Positions 55,236 through 64,000 of a DNA stretch of 64,000 nt are shown one piece after another. Made by a program: the position numbers and the translations under genes. The stretch is from Gliomastix tumulicola (Eukaryota > Ascomycota > Sordariomycetes > Hypocreales > Bionectriaceae), in assembly GCA_001599755.1 (NCBI GenBank), contig BCHX01000008.1, positions 3,348,001-3,412,000 on the forward strand, in the 5' to 3' direction. Each line of letters starts with the position of its first letter. Position 1 is the stretch's first letter. Under the pieces are notes generated by a model. That model saw only the letters and a program-made list of their open reading frames with translations. It was not told where the DNA came from and did not search any database.

Positions 55236-56927
55236 ATGGCTCACCACCAAAACGATGACAGTCTCAAGAAGACTGGCTCCCAGGTTCCCGATGCGCGGGG
55301 TCTAGAAGACTCTGCTTTCGTGGATATGGAGAGCGTCGACGATCCATTGGGGCAGGCGTCCTACGGCAAGAACGGGATCAGAGGCCTCTTTGAATCCTTT
55401 TATGTCCTCGGCGCGGCTATGCTGGCATCCATGGGAGGTTTCTCATTTGGATATGACCAGGGCGTCATCTCTATCATCAATGTCATGCCCCAATTCCACG
55501 AAGCTTTCCCCCAGACGAAGACTGCTTTCGGCAAAAGTTTCATGACCGCCATGCTGGAGCTCGGCGCCTTTGTCGGATGCCTATTTATGCCAACTTTAGC
55601 CGACAAGATCTCGCGCAAGTGGGCTCTAACTGTCGTCGTCATCATTTTCAACATCGGCGCTGTCATGCAGACCGCTGCACCATCGTATGCCGTCTTGGTG
55701 GCTGGCAGGACCATTGGAGGTATCGGCATGGGCACACTAGCAATGGTACGTTCAAGTCAACCAACACGTAGTGATGATTGATCTGACCGTCTCATGGAGG
55801 GAGCACCAATCTATATCTCCGAGATCTCGCCGCCAAATCTACGAGGAACGCTGCTCGTCTTGGAATCAATCTCCATCGTAACCGGCGTGGTGGTATCCTT
55901 CTGGATCACATACGCCACGCGAAACATCCCGAGCGAGACCTCCTTCCGACTCCCCTTCGGCCTGCAAATGCTCGGCTCGACCATTCTCGGCATCGGCGTC
56001 CACTTCTACCCCTTCTCCCCGCGATGGCTGGCCCTCGTCGGGCGGAGGGACGCGGCTTTGCAGAGTCTGCAGGAGCTCCGCCGCCTCCCAGCGTCCGATC
56101 CCCGGATCCAGGCCGAATATGCCGCTGTTCTCGCCGAGGTGGAGGTCCAGAAGACGCATCAAGAAAAGCACCACCCGGGAGCCTCCGGTCTCAAGCTGGA
56201 GATCCTCGGCTGGCTTGAGCTCTTCACGCCCAAGATGTGGCGTCGGACCGTGGTGGCCGTGGGAGTGGCTTTCTTCCAGCAGTTCTCCGGGATCAATGCC
56301 TTCATCTACTACGCCCCCACTCTCTTCGCCTCGCTCGGCCAGGACCCCGAGATGGCGCTCATCATGTCAGGCATCTTCAACATTCTACAGCTTGTCGGTG
56401 TGCTGGTCTGCTTCTTCATAATTGACATCGTGGGCCGGCGACCGCTGGCCATTTGGGGCGCCGTTGGGGGCGCTGCAGCTTGGGGCATCATGGCCGTCTT
56501 GTCTGGCGTTTACTCGAAGGATTGGGAAGCAAACCCCGCCGCTGGGTGGGCGGCCGTGGCAATGGCCTTCACCTTTATCATTGTATATGGAATTACCTAC
56601 TCGCCGCTCGCCTGGCTGCTGCCTGCGGAGGTCTTCACGAGCGCGTCCCGAGCCAAGGGCGTCGCCGTTGCGACCGCCACGGTGTGGATTTGCAACTTCA
56701 TCGTCGGGGTGGCTACGCCACCGATGCTTGAGGGTATCGGCTTCGGTACGTACGTCTTCTACGCTTCATTCTGCGCCCTGGCGGTCTTCTGGGCGTACTT
56801 CTTCGTGCCCGAGACAAAGGGGAAGACTCTGGAGGAGATGGGCGCGGTCTTTGGGGACGCTGCCGCGCAGGAGGAGATGGAGGCCATGCAGATTCATTCG
56901 CGTGCTCGGAATGAAGCTGGCGCCTGA
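55236..56927 (+). CDS. MFS sugar porter family transporter
   Basis: Two exons (55236-55745, 55800-56927) give 545 residues with 12 predicted membrane helices. Sugar-porter motifs are GGFSFGYDQGVIS in TM1, ADKISRKWAL (loop 2-3), GRTIGGIGMGTLAM joined by the splice to APIYISEISPPNLRGTLL, FSPRWLALVGRRDAAL, QQFSGINAFIYYAPTLF, IDIVGRRPLAIWG and the C-terminal PETKGKTLEEMGAVFGD. It moves a monosaccharide, polyol or quinate-like substrate by proton symport at the plasma membrane. The hydrophilic N-terminus (~50 residues) and C-terminus are cytosolic. It lies between a P450 reductase and a Gfo/Idh/MocA dehydrogenase, so the substrate could feed either. The exact substrate is not predictable. Confidence 0.93.
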
Positions 56928-58515
56928 CCTCGCTCACGGTCGGTGCGTCGCAGATCCTGTGGGTCAAGACAGAAGACGGCCGCGTGAGGTTGTTCCGTTC
57001 CGAAGAAGCGCGGTCAGAGACTCGGTGAGCTCGACGAGCTCGGTCAAACGGCGAACAAAGCGACAGGTAAACCCCAGATAGAGTAGACAGCTCAACCACT
57101 TTCAATAAAGCACACTGAGGCCAGAGTATCATCCGGCAAGGGGCCTAGGCCGCTGTGGCACAGACCTCGCTCATTCAAACAATCCCCGTGTTCTCTACCG
57201 TGAGATTGGTCGCACATAATACGCCTACCCTATCTACCCACTCACTGACGAATGCCTTTCGTTGCAACCGACTACAGTTGGGCGTGAACTTCCAGGAGTA
57301 ACATTCATCTTGAAAATGCAGAGGCAGTAGGTGAATTCATTTTATTTTGCTCTCAAGTCCAGTCGCACAATGACGAAGAGGTAGGTGGACTGGATACAGA
57401 AATCTGAGCAGCTTGATGTCAACCTGTATCTGTGGAGCATAAGGTAGGTACGTGTTCCCCGAGTCAAGTGCAACCACCGTTTGAGAGGAGAGGAGAGCTT
57501 CCCACAGAGACACAATGGTAACATTAGTTAAGCCTCATTTCGACGCACATCGCTTAGCCATACCGGTTCTCATCCAGACTCAAGCGACAGCATCGTACAC
57601 GGCACCCTCGTGATCCTGTATCTCAGCCCGGGCTGCTCCAAGACACGATGGGAGATAAACTGGGATCCCCGGTGAAGCCCCGCTGTCCCCACCTAACCAA
57701 TCCATCCGGCCGTGTTTGCTCTGAGCTAGCTCGACATCTGTACGAAGGACTCCCGTCGCAAATGATTGCCCCCTTTTCGAAGAAAGAGAAGTGTCCTTCC
57801 GGAAGACTGACCTTGTTCCCAACTGACCCATGCCACCCAACGCCCACAGTAAGCCGACCTCCCAGCCGTACCAGGCTCACCAAATTGCTGGTGCAGCGCG
57901 CTAGTGAAGAGCCCCCCAGGCCCGAGTGTTTTTGCCGGGGAAGCTCCCACTCGAAGTCTTGATTCACAAAACGTGGACCCCCGTGCCGCCCCAGCGGGTC
58001 TTGGGGCTGCGACCACGGATTTAATGGTCCCACAGCTGTCACAATTTTCCAGTGTATCACGCCAAAATGGAAAGTCCCTCCGACAATTGACTAAAGAGGG
58101 CATGTCTGGACAAGACACGACCCCAACGCGCGCGCATGCATACTGCATACTCCTATCCACGCGTCACGACGTGAGACAGAACTCTGAAAGTTCCTTTGCT
58201 GTCCAACATCGCCCGAGACCGGCCCCGCCCAATTGGCCAATGTCGGCCGGAGACTGTTTCCAATCGAGAAGAAATGGGTTGGTATCTCTCCGCCCCCCGT
58301 TCAACATGCATAAGCCCCTCCGCTCCTCGGCCCCTGACTAGTGCTATCTTCCGTTGGGGGGCCGGGAGATGAGAGCGTGTCCTGCTAGGGGTATAAGAAC
58401 GTACTACGGTACTGGCACAATCTCGACTCGGACTGGCCCCTTTCCGTCTCCCTCCATCCACCACGCGCGCGTTCAAGCCTCGAATCTCCGATACCCTCGC
58501 CTTCGACAAGCCGTC
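56928..58515. other. Intergenic region sugar porter / oxidoreductase
   Basis: About 1.6 kb with chance open frames on both strands (up to ~145 codons) but no recognised gene. The last ~150 bp before 58516 is C-rich (ccgtctccctccatccacc), as in leaders. Confidence 0.4.
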
Positions 58516-59651
58516 ATGTCTCGAAAGCTCCAAGTCGCCATCTCCGGCCTCGGCCGCATGGGCGCGCGCCACGCGCTTAACTTCCACACCCGGACGCCAC
58601 GAGCTGAGGTCGTCGCAGCTTTCAGCCCCGACCCCAAGGAACGGAGCTGGGCGCACGCCAACCTCGAGGGTGCCAAAATCTACGACGACTATGATGAGAT
58701 GCTCAAGCATCCCGGCCTTGAGGCTGTCGTCGTCTCCACCGTCACTACCGTCCACGCAGAGCAGGCCATCAAGGCCATCGAGGCCGACAAGCACGTCCTC
58801 TGCGAGAAGCCCCTGAGCACGAGCGTCGAAGTAGTGAGTGCCCCTTTACATGGCCCCTCCCCCACTCCGTGCTAGCGAGACCCTGCTGACGATGTCCTTG
58901 CAAAAAATAGTCCCAGTCGGTCCTCGACGCCGCCAACAAGAAACCCCACCTCAAGGTCTTGTGCGGCTTCTCCCGACGCTTTGATGCTTCCTACCGTGAT
59001 GCCTGGGACCGGATGGACGCCGGCCTCATTGGACGCCCGTCGGTTCTCCGCTCGCAGACGTGCGACAAGCTCGACACGTCGGACTTCTGGGTCAACTATG
59101 CCGAATTCAGCGGCGGCATCTTTGTCGACTGCAACATCCATGACATCGACCTGGCCCTGTGGTTCTTTGGCCAGGATACCGTGCCCAAGACCGTCGTGGC
59201 CTCGGGCATCACCGCCGTCAAGCCGGCGCTGCGGCAGCACGGGGACGTCGACAACGCCATTGGCATCGTCGAGTTCTGGGGCGGCAAGATTGCCTACTTC
59301 TACTCCAGCCGCATGATGGCCGCCGGCCAGCACGACATGACCGAGATCATCGGCACCGAGGGCAAGATCGCCGTCAATGCTAACCCCCAGAGCAACCTGG
59401 TCGAGCTGCACGAGTCGGCCGGCATCCGGCGCCAGATCCCCGGCGATTACTACGGTCGCTTTGAGCACGCCTTTGTCACCGAGTCCAATGAGTTCACCGC
59501 CGCCTGTCTCGACAACACCAAGCTGCCTTTCAAGCTGGCAAATGCCGTGCAGGCAGTCAAGATTGGCAGTGCTCTGCAGGAGAGCTTGAGGAGTGGGAAA
59601 AAGATCAGCTTCGATGAGACAGGTCGTCGCATCGAGACCTCAAAGCTGTGA
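58516..59651 (+). CDS. Gfo/Idh/MocA family NAD(P)-dependent oxidoreductase
   Basis: Two exons (58516-58833, 58911-59651) give 352 residues. The N-terminal Rossmann fold begins VAISGLGRMGARHALNF; the family-defining CEKPLS follows ADKHVL at about residue 96-101. The C-terminal domain has GFSRRFDASYRDAW and the substrate-site segment GGIFVDCNIHDIDLALWFFG, where the Asp/His pair (NIHDID) matches the catalytic residues of inositol 2-dehydrogenase-type members. It probably oxidises a cyclitol or sugar (myo-inositol dehydrogenase-like) in the cytosol. The adjacent sugar porter could deliver its substrate. Confidence 0.9.
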
Positions 59652-59874
59652 AGTCGTAGATCCAAAAACTACTCCGTAGTAATAAACTAATGCTTGAGGG
59701 GCTTCGAGTCCTTCCCTGAATTCTCATCTCGCTTACGGCGTGGCTGAAAACTTATTATAACCACACCATAATAAAAGGCGACTCGTTCCTACGGCTCTCT
59801 ACTCACCAACTCGACAAGCGAGCTCTACAGAGCGCCCCGTCTTTAGCACCCTCGTTTCACGCTTCACAACGACA

Positions 59875-60838
59875 ATGGATTCCACTGAAGATTTCCCAGC
59901 GAGGAAACCTACCAAAGTGAAGAAATCTACCCAAGCGATGGCCGACTTAATTGTGATGTCGGTTTTGCATGTTTTTTCCATTTGGAAACGCCTTCTTAAT
60001 GGGAGCAGGAGCCGCAATGGCAGTGGGTATAGCGCAGCATTACATCTTACCAATGGCTGCATTCTCGCTCAATCAAAGACACGAATCAAGGTATAGGCTT
60101 TCTATTCTTGACATATTATTCGTTACCGCTAATATTGCATAGCGCATGAGATCCACAGAGCCTTCTTATACTGCTATTTGGTGTGGCATGAAATCTCACA
60201 TACAGCTTGCTCATCGCGTGGCGATTAAGGCGTTTAAAGAGTACGACTTCGAACGGCTTACCGAAGGTTGGGAGGCCAGCCATCTTTGCCATAACCCAAT
60301 TTGCATTAACCCTTTCCACCTTATCGCCGAAACACATACACAGAACAATGCGCGTCGGACGTGTAATGCCTTAACCCAGAATGAATTTTTTACTGGCAGA
60401 GAGGCGACTCGACATCCCCAGCACTGCCAGTGTGAGCCCCGGTGCATACAACAATCCCTCGAAGAGGCAATGGGCTGGGTTGGTCGGCTCGGGCAGATCT
60501 TATCTGAGGGGCAGCGGAGACATCTAGCGTCTGAAGAAGTCATGGCACGACTGGGAGAGATCGAGGCAATAAAGAGGGAGGAGGGACAAGGAGAGGATCA
60601 AATCGAGAGTTGGGACGATATTTGGTGGAAGATATGGCACGGCACTGAACAAGTGGATGGACAAGCGGATGGACTGGATAGTGGACAAGATAAGAAGAAA
60701 AGAAAGAGGCGGCGGCGGCGGCGGCGACAGAACCCGGAGAGAAGGCGGGAGAAGCGGCGATTAAAGCGACAAAGGCAACGGCGAGAGAGACAGCGTGGGA
60801 AAAATTTCAGTCCTTTGGGCCTGGCAGTTCTGACGTAG
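59875..60838 (+). CDS. His-Me finger (homing-endonuclease zinc-loop) protein
   Basis: Two exons (59875-60090, 60143-60838) join in frame to 303 residues. The core, about residues 80-145, contains IQLAHRVAIKAF then EASHLCHNPICINPFHLI and NNARRTC, plus a later HCQCEPRC. The SHLCHNPxCxNPxHL pattern is that of the zinc-binding loop of His-Me finger homing endonucleases (as in I-PpoI), with the catalytic His in SHLCHN and zinc ligands C/C/H. The C-terminal third is acidic (EGQGEDQIESWDD) and then very basic (KKKRKRRRRRRRQ...), a likely nuclear-targeting or DNA-binding tail. It stands beside the AT-rich repeat block and may be part of a selfish or transposon-related unit. Whether it is active cannot be told. 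Confidence 0.78.
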
Positions 60839-61604
60839 AATGTTACGATTGGTCATAGGATCCTAGACCCTGTAGGACAAGGCGGACTGGTGAGAAGCGG
60901 GCGCGCCCGATTCAATGAAGGCCACCTGTTTTTCTCGGTGGAACTCTATGCTAATGGACCCGGGCGGGATACCCGGGGCCCGGAAGAACGTAAAGGCCGG
61001 GCACCGCTTGTCATCTCATATAAAACACTCCGCGATATCTCAAGATCTACAGGTAATAATAATAAACTTTTTAAGCTATATATAAATATTTAAAATCTCT
61101 TTCTCCTTATTAAGATTTTATTTTTATATATTTTTTATAATAACCCTTTAACTTAGAGGGGAACCTCTAAGCACATATAACTTATAATATAATAATAAGT
61201 ATAAAATAAAAGCTAGTTATAAATAAAGCTTTATATTTTCTATATAAAGCCTTTACTTTCTCCTATTATAATAAAAGAAAATAAGCTTTAGTTTTTAAAT
61301 ATAATTATCTTTACCTAGCTATTTATTTTATTAATAATTTATTAAATTTTTATTTATAATATAATAAGTGTCCTAGAGGAAGAGACTAAAGAGGAATTAA
61401 CCTCTCCTAGTTTTAATTAAAATTAGCCTAGCCTTCACTAATTAAAGTAAGCGCCTTTAAGCTAGAGAGATAAAAAAAATTATTAACTTCTTTTTAACCT
61501 TAGACTAAGGCATAATTATTATATTAATTTACTTATAAAATTATTTTTTTTAAATATAATAATTAATAATAAAATAAATAGCTAAGTAAAAAGTCTAAAA
61601 ATAT
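60839..61604. repeat. Start of AT-rich decayed repeat block
   Basis: From ~60896 (agcgggcgcgcccga) the sequence matches, in reverse orientation, the repeat family seen at 62790-63264, sharing blocks such as cccggaagaac, ataaaacactccgcgatatc and aaatctcttt. After ~61050 the composition falls to very AT-rich with in-frame stops everywhere, consistent with repeat-induced point mutation. No coding gene survives. Confidence 0.75.
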
Positions 61605-61745
61605 TACAGTCCAGGCTACGCCTAGCCTTAGGGCTAGTCCGGGGCGCCGCCACGTGACTAAACACGTGACCCCAACATGGCTTAAAAGGTTGCCCCTGAC
61701 CAGGCCCGGTCAGGGGCCTCCCCTTCTCGAGTAAGAATTTTAATA
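61605..61745. other. GC-rich island with hairpin inside AT-rich DNA
   Basis: About 140 bp of GC-rich sequence bounded by AT-rich DNA. It contains a perfect 10-bp inverted repeat (GCCCCTGACC ... GGTCAGGGGC, 61692-61717, 6-nt loop) and a doubled CACGTGAC. The 11-mer gggctagtccg at 61631 recurs at 61778. It may be a remnant of a separate insertion. There is no open frame of note. Confidence 0.7.
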
Positions 61746-61806
61746 CTACTATTAACGCCCGACTTGCAGACGCCTCGGGGCTAGTCCGTTATAAAAAATA
61801 AGCTTA

Positions 61807-61893
61807 TTAAGAAGAGGGAATATTAATTCACTATACTTAGGGATTTTTATTTATTTTTATAAAATATACTTTTACTTAACTTTATTAAAATAG
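61807..61893 (+). repeat. Repeat-family copy A, interrupted by insertions
   Basis: Begins TTAAGAAGAGGGAATATT and follows the 62790 copy to the TAAAATAG boundary, where two 297-bp elements are inserted. The match resumes weakly at 62492. Differences from the least-decayed copy are almost all C-to-T or G-to-A. Confidence 0.75.
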
Positions 61894-62190
61894 TGACTCG
61901 GGGCATTGGGCCCGGGCCCAGGCCCCATTAAGGGGGGCGGGCTCTGCCCGATCGGGTAGATAGAAAATTTTACCATCTTCCATCTCAACATCAATTGACC
62001 CGATCGGAGGGGAAGATCCAAAGGCTCTCTCTCTATGTTACCTTTGTGCTACCTGATCGGGTAGCTCATCAGCTCTATTCAATGACGAACACACGGGAGA
62101 AACACCGACCGGATAGCTCCGCCCGATCGAGTAGCACGACGACTACACGGCGACTACACGGCCGGACAGCGAACCGTTTCCCCCGAATCA
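61894..62190. mobile_element. 297-bp MITE-like insertion, copy 1
   Basis: Starts TGACTCGGGGCATTGGGCCC and ends CCCCCGAATCA, so the ends form imperfect inverted repeats (TGACTCGGGG against TGATTCGGGG). It is flanked on both sides by ATAG (61890-61893 and 62191-62194). GC-rich in an AT-rich surrounding, with internal boxes of GATCGGGTAG and two copies of CTACACGGC. It has no transposase frame. The uninterrupted site is visible at 62871-62885 (taaaatag then gtcc), supporting insertion with a short target duplication. Confidence 0.8.
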
Positions 62191-62194
62191 ATAG

Positions 62195-62491
62195 TGACTC
62201 GGGGCATTGGGCCCGGGCCCAGGCCCCAATAAGGGGGCGGGCTCTACCCGATCGGGTAGACAGAAAATTTTACCATCTTCCATCTCAACATCAATTGACC
62301 CAATTGAAAGGGGAAGATCCAAAGGCTCTCTCTCTATGTAACCTTTGTGCTACCTGATCGGGTAGCTCGTCGGCTCTATTTAATGACGAACACACGGGAG
62401 AAACACCGACCGGATAGCTCCGCTCGATCGAGTAGCACGACAGCTACACGGCGACTACACGGCCGGACAGCGAACCGTTTCCCCCGAATTA
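62195..62491. mobile_element. 297-bp MITE-like insertion, copy 2
   Basis: The same length as copy 1 and nearly identical, with scattered differences mainly of the C/T or G/A type (for example tctgccc to tctaccc, and the last bases aatca to aatta). It begins directly after the ATAG that ends copy 1 and is followed by another ATAG (62492-62495), giving ATAG-element-ATAG-element-ATAG. Confidence 0.8.
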
Positions 62492-62552
62492 ATAGCTTTA
62501 TTTTAAATACACTTTATATAAGTAAAAGTGTTATATATTATATTATTTATTA

Positions 62553-62789
62553 TTAAGAAGAGGGAATATTAGTTCACTATACCTAGGTAATTTTATCCCT
62601 TTTAATAAAATACACTATAGCTTAACTTTATTAAAATATATTTATTTTAAATAAAATTTAATATATATATAGAGAAAGATTAAATTTAGTAATATATAAA
62701 ATCTTAAAATTATATCTCTAAAAATAACTAAGAAAAATAATAAAGATAAAGTAAAAAAGTGCTTAAAAAAATATAGTAATATCTTAGTG
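62553..62789 (+). repeat. Repeat-family copy B, strongly AT-decayed
   Basis: Aligns in the same orientation with 62790-63025 (ttaagaag[a/g]gggaatat, tacactatagcttaacttt, gagaaagatta, atatctcta). Nearly every difference from that copy is a transition toward A or T. It ends abruptly at ATATCTTAG, where copy C begins. Confidence 0.8.
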
Positions 62790-63264
62790 TTAAGAAGGGG
62801 GAATATCGGTCCGCTGTGCCCAGGCGATTCCATCTATCTCATTAAAATACACTACAGCCCAACTTCACTAAAATAGGTCCATTTTAGATCAAATTTAGCA
62901 TGTAGATAAAGAAAGATTAGATCTAGCAGTGTGCAAAATCTAAAAATCATATCTCCAAAAACGAGCGAGAAAATCAACAAAGATAGAGTAAAAAGGTGCT
63001 TGAAAAAGACATAGCAATATCTCAGCCAGTAAAGGGCCTACGAGAACAAGGTCTCAACGACAATAAAGAGATTTCAATGATTAATACATAGTTAAAAGAG
63101 TGTATTGTTGTTGCAGCTAGATCTCGAGATATCGTGGAGTGTTTTATGTAGATCCGCGAGAGCCGTCCGGCTCTTAGGTTCTTCCGGGCCCGGGCCTGGA
63201 AGCACTAAATTCTTCCAAGTCCAACAACAGCGTTGTTTATTAAGTCGGGCGTGCCCGCTTCATA
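62790..63264 (+). repeat. Repeat-family copy C, least decayed; left arm of palindrome
   Basis: Retains moderate GC and intact words (taagaagggggaatatcggt, ccgtccggctcttagg, gggcccgggcc). On the minus strand TGTTGGACTTGGA at 63214-63226 resembles the start of a Copia-type LTR, but no internal gag-pol or second LTR is seen. It is mirrored by 63265-63737. Confidence 0.8.
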
Positions 63265-63737
63265 GTGTGAAGTAAGTATGCTTAACTTAATAAATAACAC
63301 TATTATTAGACTTAAAAGAATTTAGTGCTTTTAGGCTTAAGCCTAGAAGAACCTAAGAGCTAAATAGCTCTTAAACTTATATAAAACACTTTATAATATC
63401 TTAAGATTTAGCTATAATAATAATATACTCTTTTAAATATATATTAATTATTAAAATCTCTTTATTATTATTAAGACCTTATTCTTATAAGCCCTTTATT
63501 AGCTAAGATATTACTATATCTTTTTTAAGTATCTTTTTACTATATTTTTATTAATTTTCTTATATATTTTTAGAGATATAATCTTAAGATTTTATATACT
63601 ACTAAATTTAATTTTTCTCTATTTATATATTAAATTTCACTTAAAATAAACCTATTTTAGTAAAGTTAAGCTATAGTGTATTTTATTAAGATAAATAAAA
63701 TCACCTAAGTATAGTAAATTAATATTCCCCCTTCTTA
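63265..63737 (-). repeat. Repeat-family copy D, decayed right arm of palindrome
   Basis: The reverse complement follows copy C from end to end, with the centre at CTTCATAGTGTGAAG (63258-63272). Differences are overwhelmingly C-to-T and G-to-A, and almost all GC content has been lost. Confidence 0.8.
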
Positions 63738-64000
63738 TTAATACTTTTAAAGACTTATAATATTAACTTTATAATTATATAATATAATTACTATTTAATT
63801 AAATAGTAAGTAGTTTTCCTAAAGTTAATAATATATATTTATTAAAATAAATTATAAAATATAATTTTTTAAAGTAAAATTTATTTAATATAATATATTA
63901 TAAAATAAATATACTTAACTTAAGAAATAAAAATATTATAAAACTTAAGAGAATTTAAAACTTTTAAGCTTAAACCTAAAAGCCACTATGAAGCCAGCGC
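63738..64000. repeat. AT-rich decayed repeat reaching the window edge
   Basis: Very AT-rich. The last ~100 bp (aacttaagaaataaaaatat ... aacctaaaag, then cactatgaagc) match the palindrome centre and right arm of the same family, so another copy continues beyond the window. Confidence 0.7.

Noticed and set aside
55794..55800. In-frame ATG at 55794 as start of a separate short transporter
   Set aside because: It lies in the 3' end of an intron; splicing 55745 to 55800 rebuilds the full sugar-porter sequence in frame.
61605..62500. Tandem GC-rich units considered as a CRISPR-like array or telomeric satellite
   Set aside because: There are only two 297-bp units with inverted-repeat ends and target duplications, the genome is eukaryotic, and no TTAGGG repeats are present.
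62642..62833. 63-codon hydrophobic minus-strand frame in the AT-rich block
   Set aside because: A run of F/L/I/Y codons is expected by chance in DNA of this AT content, and it lies within a repeat copy.

Overview
The window is nuclear DNA of a filamentous ascomycete (Pezizomycotina, most likely a Sordariomycete). Genes sit on both strands and are interrupted by introns of about 50-70 nt with GTRNGY donors, CTRAC-like branch sites and YAG acceptors. The gene families are typical of such fungi: NACHT NLR, GH3, GH31, several P450s, Zn2Cys6 regulator, sugar porter. The last 3 kb show AT-rich decay of repeats by C-to-T and G-to-A change, the pattern left by repeat-induced point mutation (RIP). I built exon models by joining frames across splice consensus sites; all models close in frame except the 5' end of the transcription factor.

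Layout. 0-8.4 kb is conserved housekeeping: TFIIH/CAK subunit Tfb3, a clathrin-adaptor AP180-type ANTH protein, and mitochondrial aspartyl-tRNA synthetase. 8.7-12.0 kb is an intronless NACHT-type STAND (NLR) gene, followed by 5.6 kb without a recognisable gene. 17.6-23.7 kb holds a P450 with an unusual N-terminal extension and a secreted GH3 beta-glucosidase. 24.4-32.6 kb holds a four-TM protein, Utp11, a low-complexity protein with a Cys-rich tail, the twin-CX9C assembly factor Cmc1, and a MARVEL-like four-TM protein. 33.5-39.0 kb is a pentose segment: xylitol dehydrogenase, a small two-exon protein, and a GH31 alpha-xylosidase. 39.6-59.7 kb is accessory metabolism: a second P450, an unknown protein, a secreted LVIVD/choice-of-anchor-B protein, a fungal-specific transcription factor, a third P450 divergent from an NADPH-P450 reductase paralogue, an MFS sugar porter, and a Gfo/Idh/MocA dehydrogenase. 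59.9-60.8 kb encodes a His-Me finger (homing-endonuclease-like) protein at the edge of the repeat block. 60.9-64 kb is AT-rich decayed repeat containing a ~0.95 kb palindrome and two exact-length 297-bp GC-rich insertions with target-site duplications.

How genes may work together. The alpha-xylosidase would release xylose from xyloglucan oligosaccharides, and xylitol dehydrogenase carries pentose onward to D-xylulose. The P450/CPR pair shares a 669-bp promoter region and forms a self-contained monooxygenase module; the nearby regulator, transporter and dehydrogenase make a catabolic or biosynthetic cluster plausible but unproven. The most novel-looking signals are that P450/CPR module with a divergent reductase, the endonuclease-like gene beside the decayed repeats, and the 297-bp inserted element, for which an empty site is visible in the same window.
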